DNA of 33,911 nucleotides from Microcaldota archaeon. Its GTDB lineage: Archaea; Micrarchaeota; Micrarchaeia; Anstonellales; Bilamarchaeaceae. This document shows positions 16,233 to 26,613 of the stretch, in pieces. Position numbers and translations under genes: made by a program. Where the stretch lies: assembly GCA_013425375.1 (NCBI GenBank), contig JACCLH010000051.1, forward strand, positions 1 through 33,911, written 5' to 3'. Numbering within the stretch: position 1 is the first letter of the stretch; every line of letters begins with the position of its first letter. The notes under the pieces are model-generated. The model saw only the letters and a program-made list of their open reading frames with translations, searched no databases and was not told where the DNA came from.

Positions 16233-19200
16233 CTATTGAGTTATGCTGCAGGTTATGTCATAGTTTCGCAGGGGCGTCTGGGTGACGCCGCAGAACTCCG
16301 ATATCTCGCCCAGCGTCCCTATATCTGTTCCCATGCCGCAGTCCACGTTCGGGTCCGTGGGGAAGGCGATAGGGGTGGAGACCGGCATCTGGTGGACGTC
16401 CTTGAAGTAAGTGTACTTGACGCTGAGATCCCCTTCCCCGGCCTGCAGGCAGCATTTGTATGGTTTGGGTATGCCGCCTATCACGTCCATGTAAGTGTCA
16501 GAGTTCAATACGCTCATGGACTCGCTCGGCATGACCTGCTTGGTTCCGTTGGTGTATGTCCTGGTGCAGCTGTAGGTGCCTGGGGTCTCGTTGCACAGCA
16601 CGCAATCCTCTGTGACTGTGTTGTCCGGACATTTTGCCGAGTTCTCATCAAGGCCGTCCGAAAGGACGCATTCGGTGCCGTCATCGCACAGCAGCGCGCT
16701 CACAGGCACGGCACTGGGACCGCACCTGTTGTTCGCCTTGTCGAGGCTGTCGCACAGAACGCACTTCGCTGACCCTGCCACAGTCGCTGGCCCTGCCACA
16801 GCCGCCACCTTGTTGAACATGGCGATGGATGGCGTGGTGGACATCAGCTGCATCGCCTCCTGCAGGGCGCAGAATTTCGCGTTCTTGGATCCCGGGGAGG
16901 ATCTCCTGTCCACAAGGCCCAGGTCCCCGGAGTCTGTGGCTGCCGGACTGTAGATGATGCCTATGACGCCGTTATTCACCAGCTTGTCCTGGCTGCCCAC
17001 TATAGCGCTGAACAGGATCCTGTGCGCTTCCTGGCCGGTCCATGTCGGGTCGCTGTTCTTGACATTAAGCCCCACGACCATCACCGGCTTGCCCCGCGTC
17101 TTGAGCGAAAGCGATGCCATGCCGTAGGATGCGATGTCATCTGCCACTGCCTGGCTCTGGTTCTGCACGCCTGTCTCCCCGGCATAGGCTCCGCTATGGT
17201 CGCTTATCGGGTAGTCGAACGTGATGAGGTCCAGCCTCGCGTTTATGCGCGCGTCACCGGTGATGCTCAGGATGATGTCCCTGAAACTATCATTGCTGGC
17301 CGGGCTGTCCACATGGACCGCAGCGAGGCATCTAGGGCAGAACGCCTTCAAGGTGAGGGTCCGGTTGGCTATCCTCTCCACCTTCTCCGGGTCGGCCTCG
17401 CTGCCGATGTCGTCCACTATCACCGCCACCGCGCCCATGCTGCCGAACAGCCTCTCGAAGTCGTACTGGAGGTAGTTGTCGAACTGAACCTCCACTACAT
17501 TACCCATCTCGTCTAGCGTCGGCTCGATGGCCGGGTTGTCTATGTCCCAGTTGGTGTCATTCGTCATGTTTATCACCGGCATGACCCCGGATTTCAGGTA
17601 GTCTCCCATCCTCTCCTTCAGGATGGTCGCGTCTGGTTCTGTCCTCGGCGAGCCGATGATGCCTATCAATTCCTTGTAATCGCCCACATCGGTTATGCGC
17701 TTGTTGAAACAGGACACGTTGTAGCCCATGTAATCGCATATGTCCTCGTAATCCTTGCTGGTGCCGTTTCCGATGTCCGCAGTCGCTACCGGCAGGTAGA
17801 TGTGGTCTTTGGCCGTTATGCTCTGATACGCCAGCGTGGAGGTCGTGCATGGTTCGCACCAGCCGAACGTCTTCATCTTCGGCATGCCGGTGTCGTCTAT
17901 TAAGCATTTGCCCAGCTTTCCGTCATCCGGCTTTTTTATCAGGTAAACATGGCTGCTGTAGGCGAAATCATAATAGTTGGGAGGCGATGGATACATGGCT
18001 AGGCTCGCCCTGCGTATGTCGCAGCTCTCTGTGCCGGGCGTTGCGCTCATCGTCTGGTCATAGATGTTGCGCTCCCTGAATATCTGGCCAGGTGTTGAAG
18101 CGAGCTGGTAGCTGGATTGGGACTGGACCATACTGTCCCCCAGTCCGTACTCCCAGCCGCTCTCGTAGTTCACCACCCACGGCATGCCTGCCAGCACGGC
18201 GTCCATGGCACGCACATACTTTCCGCAGCCATCGCTGAAGCCCTTGGCAGCGATGCCCTGCTTGACGAACCTGTTGACGAAATACGGCCTGAATGTCTCC
18301 ATGAGACCCTTCCATAGCAAATCAGAGGGATACCGCGGCTTGCATATCTGCAAGTTGTCCCCTGCCTCAAAGCAGCCGGTCTCTATATACTCCAGATTGA
18401 CATCGATGAAATCATCCTCGGTCATGCCGCACGCCTTGTACGCCTCCATCTCTTTCAGGCTCTCCGGCGTGGCCAGCGCATAACCTATGATATCTGTGCC
18501 GTCTGCGCCGCCCCATCTCATGTATTGGCCGTCTATTGAGCCGAGGAAAACCATGCCTCCGATTGGCGGGCCGGAACTCTCTTCTTCAGGCTGCGCGCCC
18601 CACGAAGAGTTCTCTACACGATTCAGCGCCCCCCCAACCTTACAGGGGTCCACAGGAAAGTCAGCCGGAGGGATCATCGTCAGAGGCAAGTCGCACGTAG
18701 AGTTTGGATAGTCGTTCCATGCAGTGTCATTCAGAGGATAATCGTTCCAATCAGGGCTATACACGCCCTCCTGCCAGTTCATATTACTGACGCCATTGAT
18801 CATATCCGTGTAACCCGCGCGCTTGGCCGAGCCCTCTGGTCCGGTCAGGATGGCGCCCGGCAGACTTATGCTCTTGTTCTCATCTGGGATGTTTTTATAT
18901 ATCTCCGTGAAATTGTCCCATACCCGGAAGAGCTGGTTGTCGCTCGCACCATCCTGGTCCCCGTCCTCCTCCAGAATATCAGTATATGACAGGAATGGGT
19001 TGTTGTTTTGAAGCCCCGTGAGGAAATTGTTGCCGGTGATAAAATTCGAGTTCATGCGCGCCACCCTGATAGGCACAGGCGCATAGGATATCTTGGGTGC
19101 GCCACTTCCGGAGGTCACCACATTGGTGGTGGGTGCGCAATAAACGACTCTCAGACCGTTCTGGTCCTCGACGTAATTGCAGTCGCTCGCGACCTCCTTC

Positions 19201-20357
19201 TCTTCGCCGGCGGGGCCTGCGGCCAGCAGCACGCCCCTGCTGTATACCGAGTTGTCGCATGTGCCTGAGAAGCAGTCATTGCTGGACATGTCGCATTCGA
19301 ATGGCGCCCTTGTGGTCTCGGAGGGGGTCAGGCCGTATATGTAGTCGGAGTATGCTATGGAGAGCCACTTCCTGTAATAAGCCTCATCCATCTTCTTGTA
19401 GATGCCTGTGGTATTGTCCACGTAACCTGAACCACCAAATACATAGTTCGCGCCATAGTCCGTGACATACCAAAACACGTCTTTGACAAGCCTTGCCTGG
19501 TAGGTGAACTTGTAATTGGACTTGTCCGGCTCTATGGCCTGATAGTCCCCTGATGCACTGCTTTTGAAGTTCCCTGAACTGACCCCGTTAAATTCGTACG
19601 ACAGCTTGCCAACCTTGTCTGTGAACCCGAAAGGAGTACCCTTGCCCGGCGAACCTGCCGTGTCATCTATGCAGTTCTTCTCGATGCCTGTGTATGGCGC
19701 ATACTGCCCGTTCTTTGCGGTGAGGTAGTTCATGTACCTGTCCACCATGGTTGCCGGGTCCCTGGTGCCAGCAGCCAGGTTGAGGCTGCAGTAGCGGTCC
19801 GATATCGGGAAGAAGTACCTGTACTGGTCATATTCGTCGAACGATCCCCCCACGCCAATCCTGAACACGTTTATCTGCGACTTGGAGCTCTTCATTACCT
19901 GCTTCAGGTTGGCATCCATCGGCAGGAACCGGCACTGGGACTTGTAGAACTGCAATGCCACGCCCTCCTGGTTCAGGTCCACCGGCACATCTCCGGCCGC
20001 GCTGTCTATTCCTGTGAAGCCCGGCATAGGCCTTGGCTTGAACGCGAAATCGCCGCATATCATGGCAGTGCAGTTAGGTTCCACGCAGGACACGAGCTGG
20101 TCGTCAGTGCATATGGGCAGCATCTGATAGTTGCCACCTATGGACACATTGCAGCCGCTCTGGGCGTTGCAGGATACAGCCTTGTCGAAATACTCCGGGT
20201 GCTCGCTGTAATCCGTGGTGTTGTAAAGCACGCAGCCAGACGGGTTCTGCATTGTGGCGTTGGGTCTCAGGCAGCAGCCGAAGCTCTGGGGCGGCGACAG
20301 GCACCCTGCCGCTATCATCGCGATGACTATCAGGACCAACGGAAGCGTGTGTTTCAT
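16233..20357 (-). CDS. Giant (1374 aa) Cys-rich extracellular lipoprotein, last paralog-operon gene
   Basis: MKHTLPLVLIVIAMIAAGC lipobox; many Cys and N-x-S/T; start overlaps upstream stop (TGATG). Confidence 0.8.
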   Translation of the reverse strand: MKHTLPLVLIVIAMIAAGCLSPPQSFGCCLRPNATMQNPSGCVLYNTTDYSEHPEYFDKAVSCNAQSGCNVSIGGNYQMLPICTDDQLVSCVEPNCTAMICGDFAFKPRPMPGFTGIDSAAGDVPVDLNQEGVALQFYKSQCRFLPMDANLKQVMKSSKSQINVFRIGVGGSFDEYDQYRYFFPISDRYCSLNLAAGTRDPATMVDRYMNYLTAKNGQYAPYTGIEKNCIDDTAGSPGKGTPFGFTDKVGKLSYEFNGVSSGNFKSSASGDYQAIEPDKSNYKFTYQARLVKDVFWYVTDYGANYVFGGSGYVDNTTGIYKKMDEAYYRKWLSIAYSDYIYGLTPSETTRAPFECDMSSNDCFSGTCDNSVYSRGVLLAAGPAGEEKEVASDCNYVEDQNGLRVVYCAPTTNVVTSGSGAPKISYAPVPIRVARMNSNFITGNNFLTGLQNNNPFLSYTDILEEDGDQDGASDNQLFRVWDNFTEIYKNIPDENKSISLPGAILTGPEGSAKRAGYTDMINGVSNMNWQEGVYSPDWNDYPLNDTAWNDYPNSTCDLPLTMIPPADFPVDPCKVGGALNRVENSSWGAQPEEESSGPPIGGMVFLGSIDGQYMRWGGADGTDIIGYALATPESLKEMEAYKACGMTEDDFIDVNLEYIETGCFEAGDNLQICKPRYPSDLLWKGLMETFRPYFVNRFVKQGIAAKGFSDGCGKYVRAMDAVLAGMPWVVNYESGWEYGLGDSMVQSQSSYQLASTPGQIFRERNIYDQTMSATPGTESCDIRRASLAMYPSPPNYYDFAYSSHVYLIKKPDDGKLGKCLIDDTGMPKMKTFGWCEPCTTSTLAYQSITAKDHIYLPVATADIGNGTSKDYEDICDYMGYNVSCFNKRITDVGDYKELIGIIGSPRTEPDATILKERMGDYLKSGVMPVINMTNDTNWDIDNPAIEPTLDEMGNVVEVQFDNYLQYDFERLFGSMGAVAVIVDDIGSEADPEKVERIANRTLTLKAFCPRCLAAVHVDSPASNDSFRDIILSITGDARINARLDLITFDYPISDHSGAYAGETGVQNQSQAVADDIASYGMASLSLKTRGKPVMVVGLNVKNSDPTWTGQEAHRILFSAIVGSQDKLVNNGVIGIIYSPAATDSGDLGLVDRRSSPGSKNAKFCALQEAMQLMSTTPSIAMFNKVAAVAGPATVAGSAKCVLCDSLDKANNRCGPSAVPVSALLCDDGTECVLSDGLDENSAKCPDNTVTEDCVLCNETPGTYSCTRTYTNGTKQVMPSESMSVLNSDTYMDVIGGIPKPYKCCLQAGEGDLSVKYTYFKDVHQMPVSTPIAFPTDPNVDCGMGTDIGTLGEISEFCGVTQTPLRNYDITCSITQ

Positions 20358-21382
20358 CAAATCACTTTGGATACCATCTTGGTGAGCTCATAGGTGTCTC
20401 CTCCCAGGATGGTCATCATGTACCTCACAAACACCAGCGTCAGGAAGAAAGCGATGAGCGGATGCAGCATGAGGCCTACATAATAGTCTGCGAGATTGTT
20501 CTTTATGTCTGACAGGCTGAGGCCGGAGCTGCTCCCGAGGCCGCCTGCCTCCACGGTCTTCATGATTGTCGCGCTGGTGCTCATGGTGGCGTAGCAGTAT
20601 GGATTGGCCATGATCTGCTGGGGCGCAGGCGGGTCTGGCGGGGCAGGCACGAATCCAGGGTCCAGCAGGACAAAGAACACCGGGAATATGAAATACATGC
20701 CTATGCCGAGCGATATCATGAGGGCGCCAGGTCCCCTTGTGAAGAAGAAGCTCCTCAGCAGTATGCCCATGGGTATGAATATGTCAAGCATGTTGAGGCG
20801 CAGGTACTCGATGAGCTGGGACTGGGCGTTGAGCGATATGAGCATGTTGGTGGCCATGTTGTTCACCACCCTGTAGCTCTCGGTCTCCTTGAAGAGCGAG
20901 CTTGACCACCCGCCGTCCCAGACCGGGAACCCGAAGATGCTGATCTTCACGTTCAGCGCGTTGAACTTCCAGGCTATGCCCGGGTCGGAGTGTATCTTGC
21001 TCTGCGCATCCGCCAGCTCCTGCGCCTTGCTCTGCAGCCTGCACCTGATGGCGCTGTAGGCGTCGTCCATGATGCCGTCGCCGGCCTTTATCTGGATGCT
21101 GTCGCCTCCGCACTGCACTTTCCCTTTTATGAACTGGCCGGCCACCGCCATGGCGCTGCCCACGATGAACACCAGGAATATGGCTATGAACGCAGTGGAG
21201 ACCGCCTGAAGCATCTCTGCCTTGGCATGGGTCTCCAGCTCATGGATGGAGAATGCCCTGCCGAACATCAGCACGATGGTATATATGATGATGGCTGTCA
21301 CCACAGCGACCAGGGCGAGCGGGAGCAGGCTGTCCCATGCCCCGTTCATGAACATATGTATCGACAGCAGCAAATCCATCAT
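20357..21382 (-). CDS. Polytopic membrane protein, paralog 6 of 6
   Basis: LMFGRAFSIHELETHAKAEMLQ; IFIPMGILLRSFFFTRGPGALMISLGIGMYFIFP; C-terminus GGDTYELTKMVSKVI. Confidence 0.8.
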   Translation of the reverse strand: MMDLLLSIHMFMNGAWDSLLPLALVAVVTAIIIYTIVLMFGRAFSIHELETHAKAEMLQAVSTAFIAIFLVFIVGSAMAVAGQFIKGKVQCGGDSIQIKAGDGIMDDAYSAIRCRLQSKAQELADAQSKIHSDPGIAWKFNALNVKISIFGFPVWDGGWSSSLFKETESYRVVNNMATNMLISLNAQSQLIEYLRLNMLDIFIPMGILLRSFFFTRGPGALMISLGIGMYFIFPVFFVLLDPGFVPAPPDPPAPQQIMANPYCYATMSTSATIMKTVEAGGLGSSSGLSLSDIKNNLADYYVGLMLHPLIAFFLTLVFVRYMMTILGGDTYELTKMVSKVI

Positions 21383-21384
21383 AT

Positions 21385-22446
21385 CTACACCATTTGCGTC
21401 AGTTTGCTTAAATCTATCTCGTCTCCGTAGAGGCGCGCCACATAGGACACGCTCGCCAGGGTCGCCAGCATCGCCAGCGTGGGGAAGAATATCCCGGCTA
21501 TGAATGCCGTGGCGGCCCATGATATCGCCCCGACCACCTCATCATTGCCACTAAAGTATAAAGCGCGGACGTATTCCGCGCCACCGGTGCTGCCGCCCAG
21601 CTCGGAACCCGTCTCTGACTCAGGGAATATCTTCTCGTTGTAGCTTGCCACATCCATCGGATGGCCTGCCGCATTCTGCGGAGCAATCAGCAGGGCTCCG
21701 TGCATCAGCCCGAATATGGCCAGCATCAGCGGGTACACTATCAGGAACGACAGCGCCATGGCGAACATCAGCGAGCCGAAGGGCCGCATGTAAGGCATGG
21801 AGCGCAGGAACACGCCCAGCGGCAGGAACAGGAACACGAAGCCGCGGTAGACGAACAGGAGTATGAACAGGAAGTTCATCGCGCTGAAATACGACATTAT
21901 GGAAGAGTTGAAGGCGACGTTGAGCGCGCCCATGGTCGCGCCGTATCCGCCCAGGGGCTGGATGCTGTCTGAGCCCTGGCCGAAGAAGCAGCCTATGCCT
22001 ATGCCGCCCCCTATCTGGCCCTCGCACATGAGCGCGTTGAAATAGGATATCACCGTGTAGCCCTCAAGGTGGTATCTCACGACCGTGACCGCGTTGTGGG
22101 CGTAAACCGCGGTATCGGCAAGGTAGCGCTGGGCCGAATCATAGATGTTGCCGGAGCCGTCTGTTATGTCGAAGATGCCGCCCACCTCCCCCATGTCCAC
22201 AGAGCAGAAGGTGCTCACCACGAGCGGTATGAACAGGACGGTCGCCGCTGATACGAACAGCTGGACCAGCTCGGTCTTGGACCACAGGGTGAGCTTGGGG
22301 TTGGAAAGCGCCCTGCCGAGCATGAATGAAATGGCTATCAGCATCGCGGTTATGAATGTGGCATATGCCACGAGCGGCAGTATGGTGCCTGTCATGAACG
22401 GACTGAACCCGGCACCGCTGCCACACATCATGTTTAGTTCTACCAT
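21385..22446 (-). CDS. Polytopic membrane protein, paralog 5 of 6
   Basis: FMLGRALSNPKLTLWSKTELVQL; FLPLGVFLRSMPYMRPFGSLMFAMALSFLIVYP; C-terminus YGDEIDLSKLTQMV. Confidence 0.8.
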   Translation of the reverse strand: MVELNMMCGSGAGFSPFMTGTILPLVAYATFITAMLIAISFMLGRALSNPKLTLWSKTELVQLFVSAATVLFIPLVVSTFCSVDMGEVGGIFDITDGSGNIYDSAQRYLADTAVYAHNAVTVVRYHLEGYTVISYFNALMCEGQIGGGIGIGCFFGQGSDSIQPLGGYGATMGALNVAFNSSIMSYFSAMNFLFILLFVYRGFVFLFLPLGVFLRSMPYMRPFGSLMFAMALSFLIVYPLMLAIFGLMHGALLIAPQNAAGHPMDVASYNEKIFPESETGSELGGSTGGAEYVRALYFSGNDEVVGAISWAATAFIAGIFFPTLAMLATLASVSYVARLYGDEIDLSKLTQMV

Positions 22447-23501
22447 CAAATAAACCTCGACACTGCGCTCACGTCCACCTCTGCTCCTGCGATGGATGTC
22501 AGCGCCCTCAGGCTGGCCACCATCAGCAGCAATGCCAGTATGGGCCCCATGGTCGCCTCTATGAGCATGGCGTAGAGATAGCTTCTCAGGGCGTTTCTCA
22601 TGTTCAGGTATGACGTCACAGCCTTGCCTTCGTTGGTGGATGTGTCCACGCTGGCGGCCAGCCCGTAGGTCTTCACCGCCGTGGATATGCCTTCAGAGTC
22701 GCCTATCACCCCGGTGTCCATGCCAGTGCATTCCATTATGGTGGCTTCGGCAGGCACCGGAGGATATTCCGGAGTCTTGCCTTCCTCTGCGAGGGTTGCC
22801 TGGTCAGCCAGGAACGTCTCGGCCAGCATGCTGTTGAATATGATGCCTGCAGGCAGCATGATGTGCATGGAGACTGCCAGCGCTATCATGAACCCTCCGG
22901 CTCCCCTGGTCATCTTGAACGTCCTCAGCAGTATGCCCAGGGGAAGTATGAAGTTGAGGGCGTAGTTCATGGATATCTGCACGAGCCTCTCCATGGACGC
23001 TATCTCGGCTATCGCGAAGCCGACTATGCCTCCGGCCATGGACAGCGGGGCGGCCAGCATGCTGTAGCCGCCGCATCCGCTGACGCTGTACCCTATGCCG
23101 AATATGTTGCACTGGCCCCCCTTGGAAGCCTCTATTGAGATTGACTGGTCCATCGCCGCAAGGCCGCCCAGGGCGCTTGAGACATTCGCTCTCCAGTCAG
23201 CGAGTATGATCACCGAGGCGTTCTGCATGGTGCCCGCATCTCCAGCGAATGCCATATTGGTCGATACGGAGTTCAGGATGCCGTCGCCGCCCCACAGGGC
23301 CGCTATCATGACCATGAGCGCGATGAGCTGGAAGAACTCCTCCTTGGCGAGTATCTGGAGCTCGCTGATGCTGAGCCCGAAGCCGATGATGTATATCCCT
23401 GCGAGGAGTATGGCCGAGGTGGCCATCGCCATGGCTGCCACCGACTGCCATGCGGCGAACGCCAGCGGCACCAGCAGCAGTAACACCATCAGCCTTTTCA
23501 T
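22446..23501 (-). CDS. Polytopic membrane protein, paralog 4 of 6
   Basis: IIGFGLSISELQILAKEEFFQL; ILPLGILLRTFKMTRGAGGFMIALAVSMHIMLP; C-terminus AGAEVDVSAVSRFI. Confidence 0.8.
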   Translation of the reverse strand: MKRLMVLLLLVPLAFAAWQSVAAMAMATSAILLAGIYIIGFGLSISELQILAKEEFFQLIALMVMIAALWGGDGILNSVSTNMAFAGDAGTMQNASVIILADWRANVSSALGGLAAMDQSISIEASKGGQCNIFGIGYSVSGCGGYSMLAAPLSMAGGIVGFAIAEIASMERLVQISMNYALNFILPLGILLRTFKMTRGAGGFMIALAVSMHIMLPAGIIFNSMLAETFLADQATLAEEGKTPEYPPVPAEATIMECTGMDTGVIGDSEGISTAVKTYGLAASVDTSTNEGKAVTSYLNMRNALRSYLYAMLIEATMGPILALLLMVASLRALTSIAGAEVDVSAVSRFI

Positions 23502-25615
23502 CAGAACACCTTGGATAATCCTGGTATCTCTATGTCCCCTCCGAGCAGGTCGGACAGGCCTTTTATGAATATTATCGTTGCCATGATGTTGAACAGCGGC
23601 AGCAGGTATGCAGGTATCATGAGTTTCGCTATGTTCTGCACAGGTGACAGGCCGACCAGCCCGGTATCGCCTATCTGCGTGAATGCGCTGGGGTCAGCGA
23701 CCGGAGTGGTGTCAGAGGGCTTGCAGATGTCGTTGCACTGGGTGTTCAGGGGCGGGTTGTAGACATAGCGTTCCTCGGTGAACGTGCACATCTCGCACGA
23801 CTGGAACGGCACGACCGCGCGATATTGCGGCGGGCAGTTGTCGTAGCTGCACGAGCCATTAGCGTATTCATCCGGCAGGTTGGAGTAGGTCAGCCTTTTG
23901 TATATCTCGCACGCGCTACACTTGCCGTCGGCGAAGGCATCCCCGGCCAGCGCTGCGAGCGCGCTCCACTGCACCACGCATCCGTCCATGCAGTCCGTGC
24001 ATTCGGCCGGACAGTAGTCAGGCACTATCGCTCCGCTGCCTGTTATCCTGCACTCCGGCGGGCACGCCGCGCAGATGTCGTCGCACCTGCCGCTCTGCGG
24101 CACGATATACCTGCACGATTGGTATGCATCCTCGCTCCCGGGGCAGCTCTGGGCATCTTCGCAGCGCTTCTTTATCTCCTTGCAGCCCTCGAACTTATTG
24201 CTGCATGTCTTCTCAGGCACCCATGTGTCGTCCCCCCGTATCACCATCCTGCAGTCAGGAGCCGAGTTCACGCACTTGTGCTCAGGGTCCGGATTGCCAT
24301 CCTTATCCACGTCGCAGTTGGAGCGCAATGGCGGCACCACCTTGCAGTCAGCAGGGCAGTTGCTGTCCTGGGCTGGGTCCACCACCTTCACCGTGCGTAT
24401 GACCTTGCACTCCGCAGGCACAGCCGCGCATTTCTCCGGCGTGCCGGCGCTGACGTTGTTGCACAGCGGCATGGAAGGATAAGGCAGCTCGCGGCATGCC
24501 ACTGGGCATTCTGTGGCACTGATGGGCGTATAGCATGACGTTATCACCCTGCCATTATAAACGCCCGCGGTTGCCACAGCGCTCGGCACAGTGCCATTCA
24601 TCAGCCCCTGGGCCAGGGCTTTGTCGCTCTCATTGAACTGGTTATATACCTCCTGGGTGTTGTTAAGCTTGTTATCTGCATCCACATACGCCGCGGGCGC
24701 GGTCATCTTGCATTCATCAGGGCAGTCGCTGCCCGCCCCGTTGCTCCCGGCCTTATCACCGTTCAGCACGTTGTCCAGCGTCACCCAGTCGAATATGTAC
24801 ATGGCGGGGAAGAAGAACATCATGCCTGCGGCAATGGCTATGAGCAGTCCGCCCAGCTTCCTGGTGGGGAAGAAGCAGCGGGCCACAACCCCTAGAGCCA
24901 TTATCACCGGTCCCATCCTGAATGCGATGGCGTTCACGAAGAACTTCTGCGCTTCCATGGACGCGATGAGGTTGGTGTAGTGGTCGAATATTATCATGTA
25001 CATGTCGCTCTTCAGTATGTACTGGCCGCCGACGGTTATGCTATTGCCCATCTGGGCGCAGAATATGGTGAGGCAGTTGAGGCCTATCCTCCTCCCTACC
25101 ATGCCTGCCGCGAACATGTTGTCCTTGAGGATGCCCTTGGCATTGGACTCCGCAGTTTCTATGTAGGAATTGAGATATGCGTTGGTCACTCCCTGGAGGC
25201 ATCCCACCGCATTTGCTCCCTGGCCGTAGCATACAGCAGTTTCCGCGGTGTTTAGGCCGCTCCCCTGCACTATGGCGAGCACCACCATCTCTATGAACAC
25301 CAGCGTGACTATGAGCAGGCCCACGATTATGGCGTTGGTTATTATCTGGACCAGCTCGGTGCCTGCCCACGCCTTCATCTCAGGCATCTCAAGGCCTATG
25401 CCGATGACATATGCTATGGCGACCAGTATCACGGATATCATCAGCGCCATGGCAGAGAGCAGCTGCCAGTTACCGGCAATATCAATGATGGAGAGCAGCT
25501 GCCAGTTCCTGCCTATCTCCATGGTGAAGGACGAGGTCTGGCCCCCGAACTGCTTCCCAGCATCATCTGCGATGCAGAGCGAAGCCAGCAAAAGCAATAT
25601 GAATATCCTCTTCAT
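23501..25615 (-). CDS. Polytopic membrane protein, paralog 3 of 6, with large Cys-rich insertion
   Basis: VIGIGLEMPEMKAWAGTELVQI; MALGVVARCFFPTRKLGGLLIAIAAGMMFFFP; about 34 Cys in insert; C-terminus LLGGDIEIPGLSKVF. Confidence 0.8.
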   Translation of the reverse strand: MKRIFILLLLASLCIADDAGKQFGGQTSSFTMEIGRNWQLLSIIDIAGNWQLLSAMALMISVILVAIAYVIGIGLEMPEMKAWAGTELVQIITNAIIVGLLIVTLVFIEMVVLAIVQGSGLNTAETAVCYGQGANAVGCLQGVTNAYLNSYIETAESNAKGILKDNMFAAGMVGRRIGLNCLTIFCAQMGNSITVGGQYILKSDMYMIIFDHYTNLIASMEAQKFFVNAIAFRMGPVIMALGVVARCFFPTRKLGGLLIAIAAGMMFFFPAMYIFDWVTLDNVLNGDKAGSNGAGSDCPDECKMTAPAAYVDADNKLNNTQEVYNQFNESDKALAQGLMNGTVPSAVATAGVYNGRVITSCYTPISATECPVACRELPYPSMPLCNNVSAGTPEKCAAVPAECKVIRTVKVVDPAQDSNCPADCKVVPPLRSNCDVDKDGNPDPEHKCVNSAPDCRMVIRGDDTWVPEKTCSNKFEGCKEIKKRCEDAQSCPGSEDAYQSCRYIVPQSGRCDDICAACPPECRITGSGAIVPDYCPAECTDCMDGCVVQWSALAALAGDAFADGKCSACEIYKRLTYSNLPDEYANGSCSYDNCPPQYRAVVPFQSCEMCTFTEERYVYNPPLNTQCNDICKPSDTTPVADPSAFTQIGDTGLVGLSPVQNIAKLMIPAYLLPLFNIMATIIFIKGLSDLLGGDIEIPGLSKVF

Positions 25616-26613
25616 CCAAGCACCCTCAGGCCCTTATGCACCGCTCCGAGGAACGTTATAAGGACCGCTATCGTCAGGTTAGGCAGGAAGAACGCCACCG
25701 GCAGCAGCCTTGAGACGTTCCAGAAGCTGTCCGGATTCGTGCATGTCTCCTTGGCGCTGTCGGCATCGCCGCAGTCGTAGTTGTCCACCACCGGGTCGCA
25801 CGCGGCCAGGGCGAACTTCTCGCAGTCCTCCTTGGTGCCCACCGCGTCATACATGGCGAAGCTGAACACGTACATGAAAGGCACCAGCACATAAAGCCCC
25901 AGCGACAGCGCTATCAGTATATTGCCCATCTGCCTTGTCGGTATGAATATGCGCAGGATGAATGCGGAAGGAAGTATCCACTGTATGACGCTGGTGGTGA
26001 CGAACTCAAGCAGGAGCTTCTGCATGCTCACGCTCACGAGGGCAGGTATGATGAACGAGTTCAGTACCATGTCGTACTGGTTGGCGATTATCTTCCTGTA
26101 GGAGCCGGCGCTGGAGGTGTAGGTGTTCATGAGCGGCCACTGGATGCTGAAGGCCCATGTGGAATCCATAATCATCCCGATATTGTTCTTTATGTAGCTC
26201 GCTGCCATCTTCTGGGCGTCTGCCTGCACCGCTCCGGCATAGCAGATGGCGGTGCTGTTCATGCCTTTGTCAGGGGCGTAGCAGCCCGTGGGCAGGTTGC
26301 CCATGTTCTGGAACACCGATGAGTAGAACATGTCGCCCAGGCCGCATGACATCAGGACAATGCCGCTGAACGCCGCCAGCATGAGCACAGAGAATGCGAG
26401 GTGGTACGCCTCGTCCTTGGCGAACACGATATAGTTGGCATTGCTCAGGGCCGTGCCTGCGATGTAGGCCGCGGCGACCACCATCACGACGAACATCATC
26501 GCCAGCAGGATGTTGGTGCCCTCCTCGCTGAGTATCACGCCCGTGGCATCTGCTGTGCACGAGCCTGCATGGACCGCGGTGATGGCCAGCAGCAGGAATA
26601 GGATGGCTTTCAT
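25612..26613 (-). CDS. Polytopic membrane protein, paralog 2 of 6
   Basis: Signal peptide MKAILFLLLAITAVHA; AGTALSNANYIVFAKDEAYHL; ILPSAFILRIFIPTRQMGNILIALSLGLYVLVP; ATGA overlaps at both ends. Confidence 0.8.
   Translation of the reverse strand: MKAILFLLLAITAVHAGSCTADATGVILSEEGTNILLAMMFVVMVVAAAYIAGTALSNANYIVFAKDEAYHLAFSVLMLAAFSGIVLMSCGLGDMFYSSVFQNMGNLPTGCYAPDKGMNSTAICYAGAVQADAQKMAASYIKNNIGMIMDSTWAFSIQWPLMNTYTSSAGSYRKIIANQYDMVLNSFIIPALVSVSMQKLLLEFVTTSVIQWILPSAFILRIFIPTRQMGNILIALSLGLYVLVPFMYVFSFAMYDAVGTKEDCEKFALAACDPVVDNYDCGDADSAKETCTNPDSFWNVSRLLPVAFFLPNLTIAVLITFLGAVHKGLRVLG

Noticed and set aside
21383-21520. N-terminal extension of the paralog 6 ORF
   Set aside because: Overlaps paralog 5 in another frame; MMDLLLS at 21382 immediately follows the upstream stop.
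23825-24538. 237-aa plus-strand ORF
   Set aside because: Antisense of the Cys-rich insertion; Arg/Ala/His-rich composition typical of spurious ORFs.
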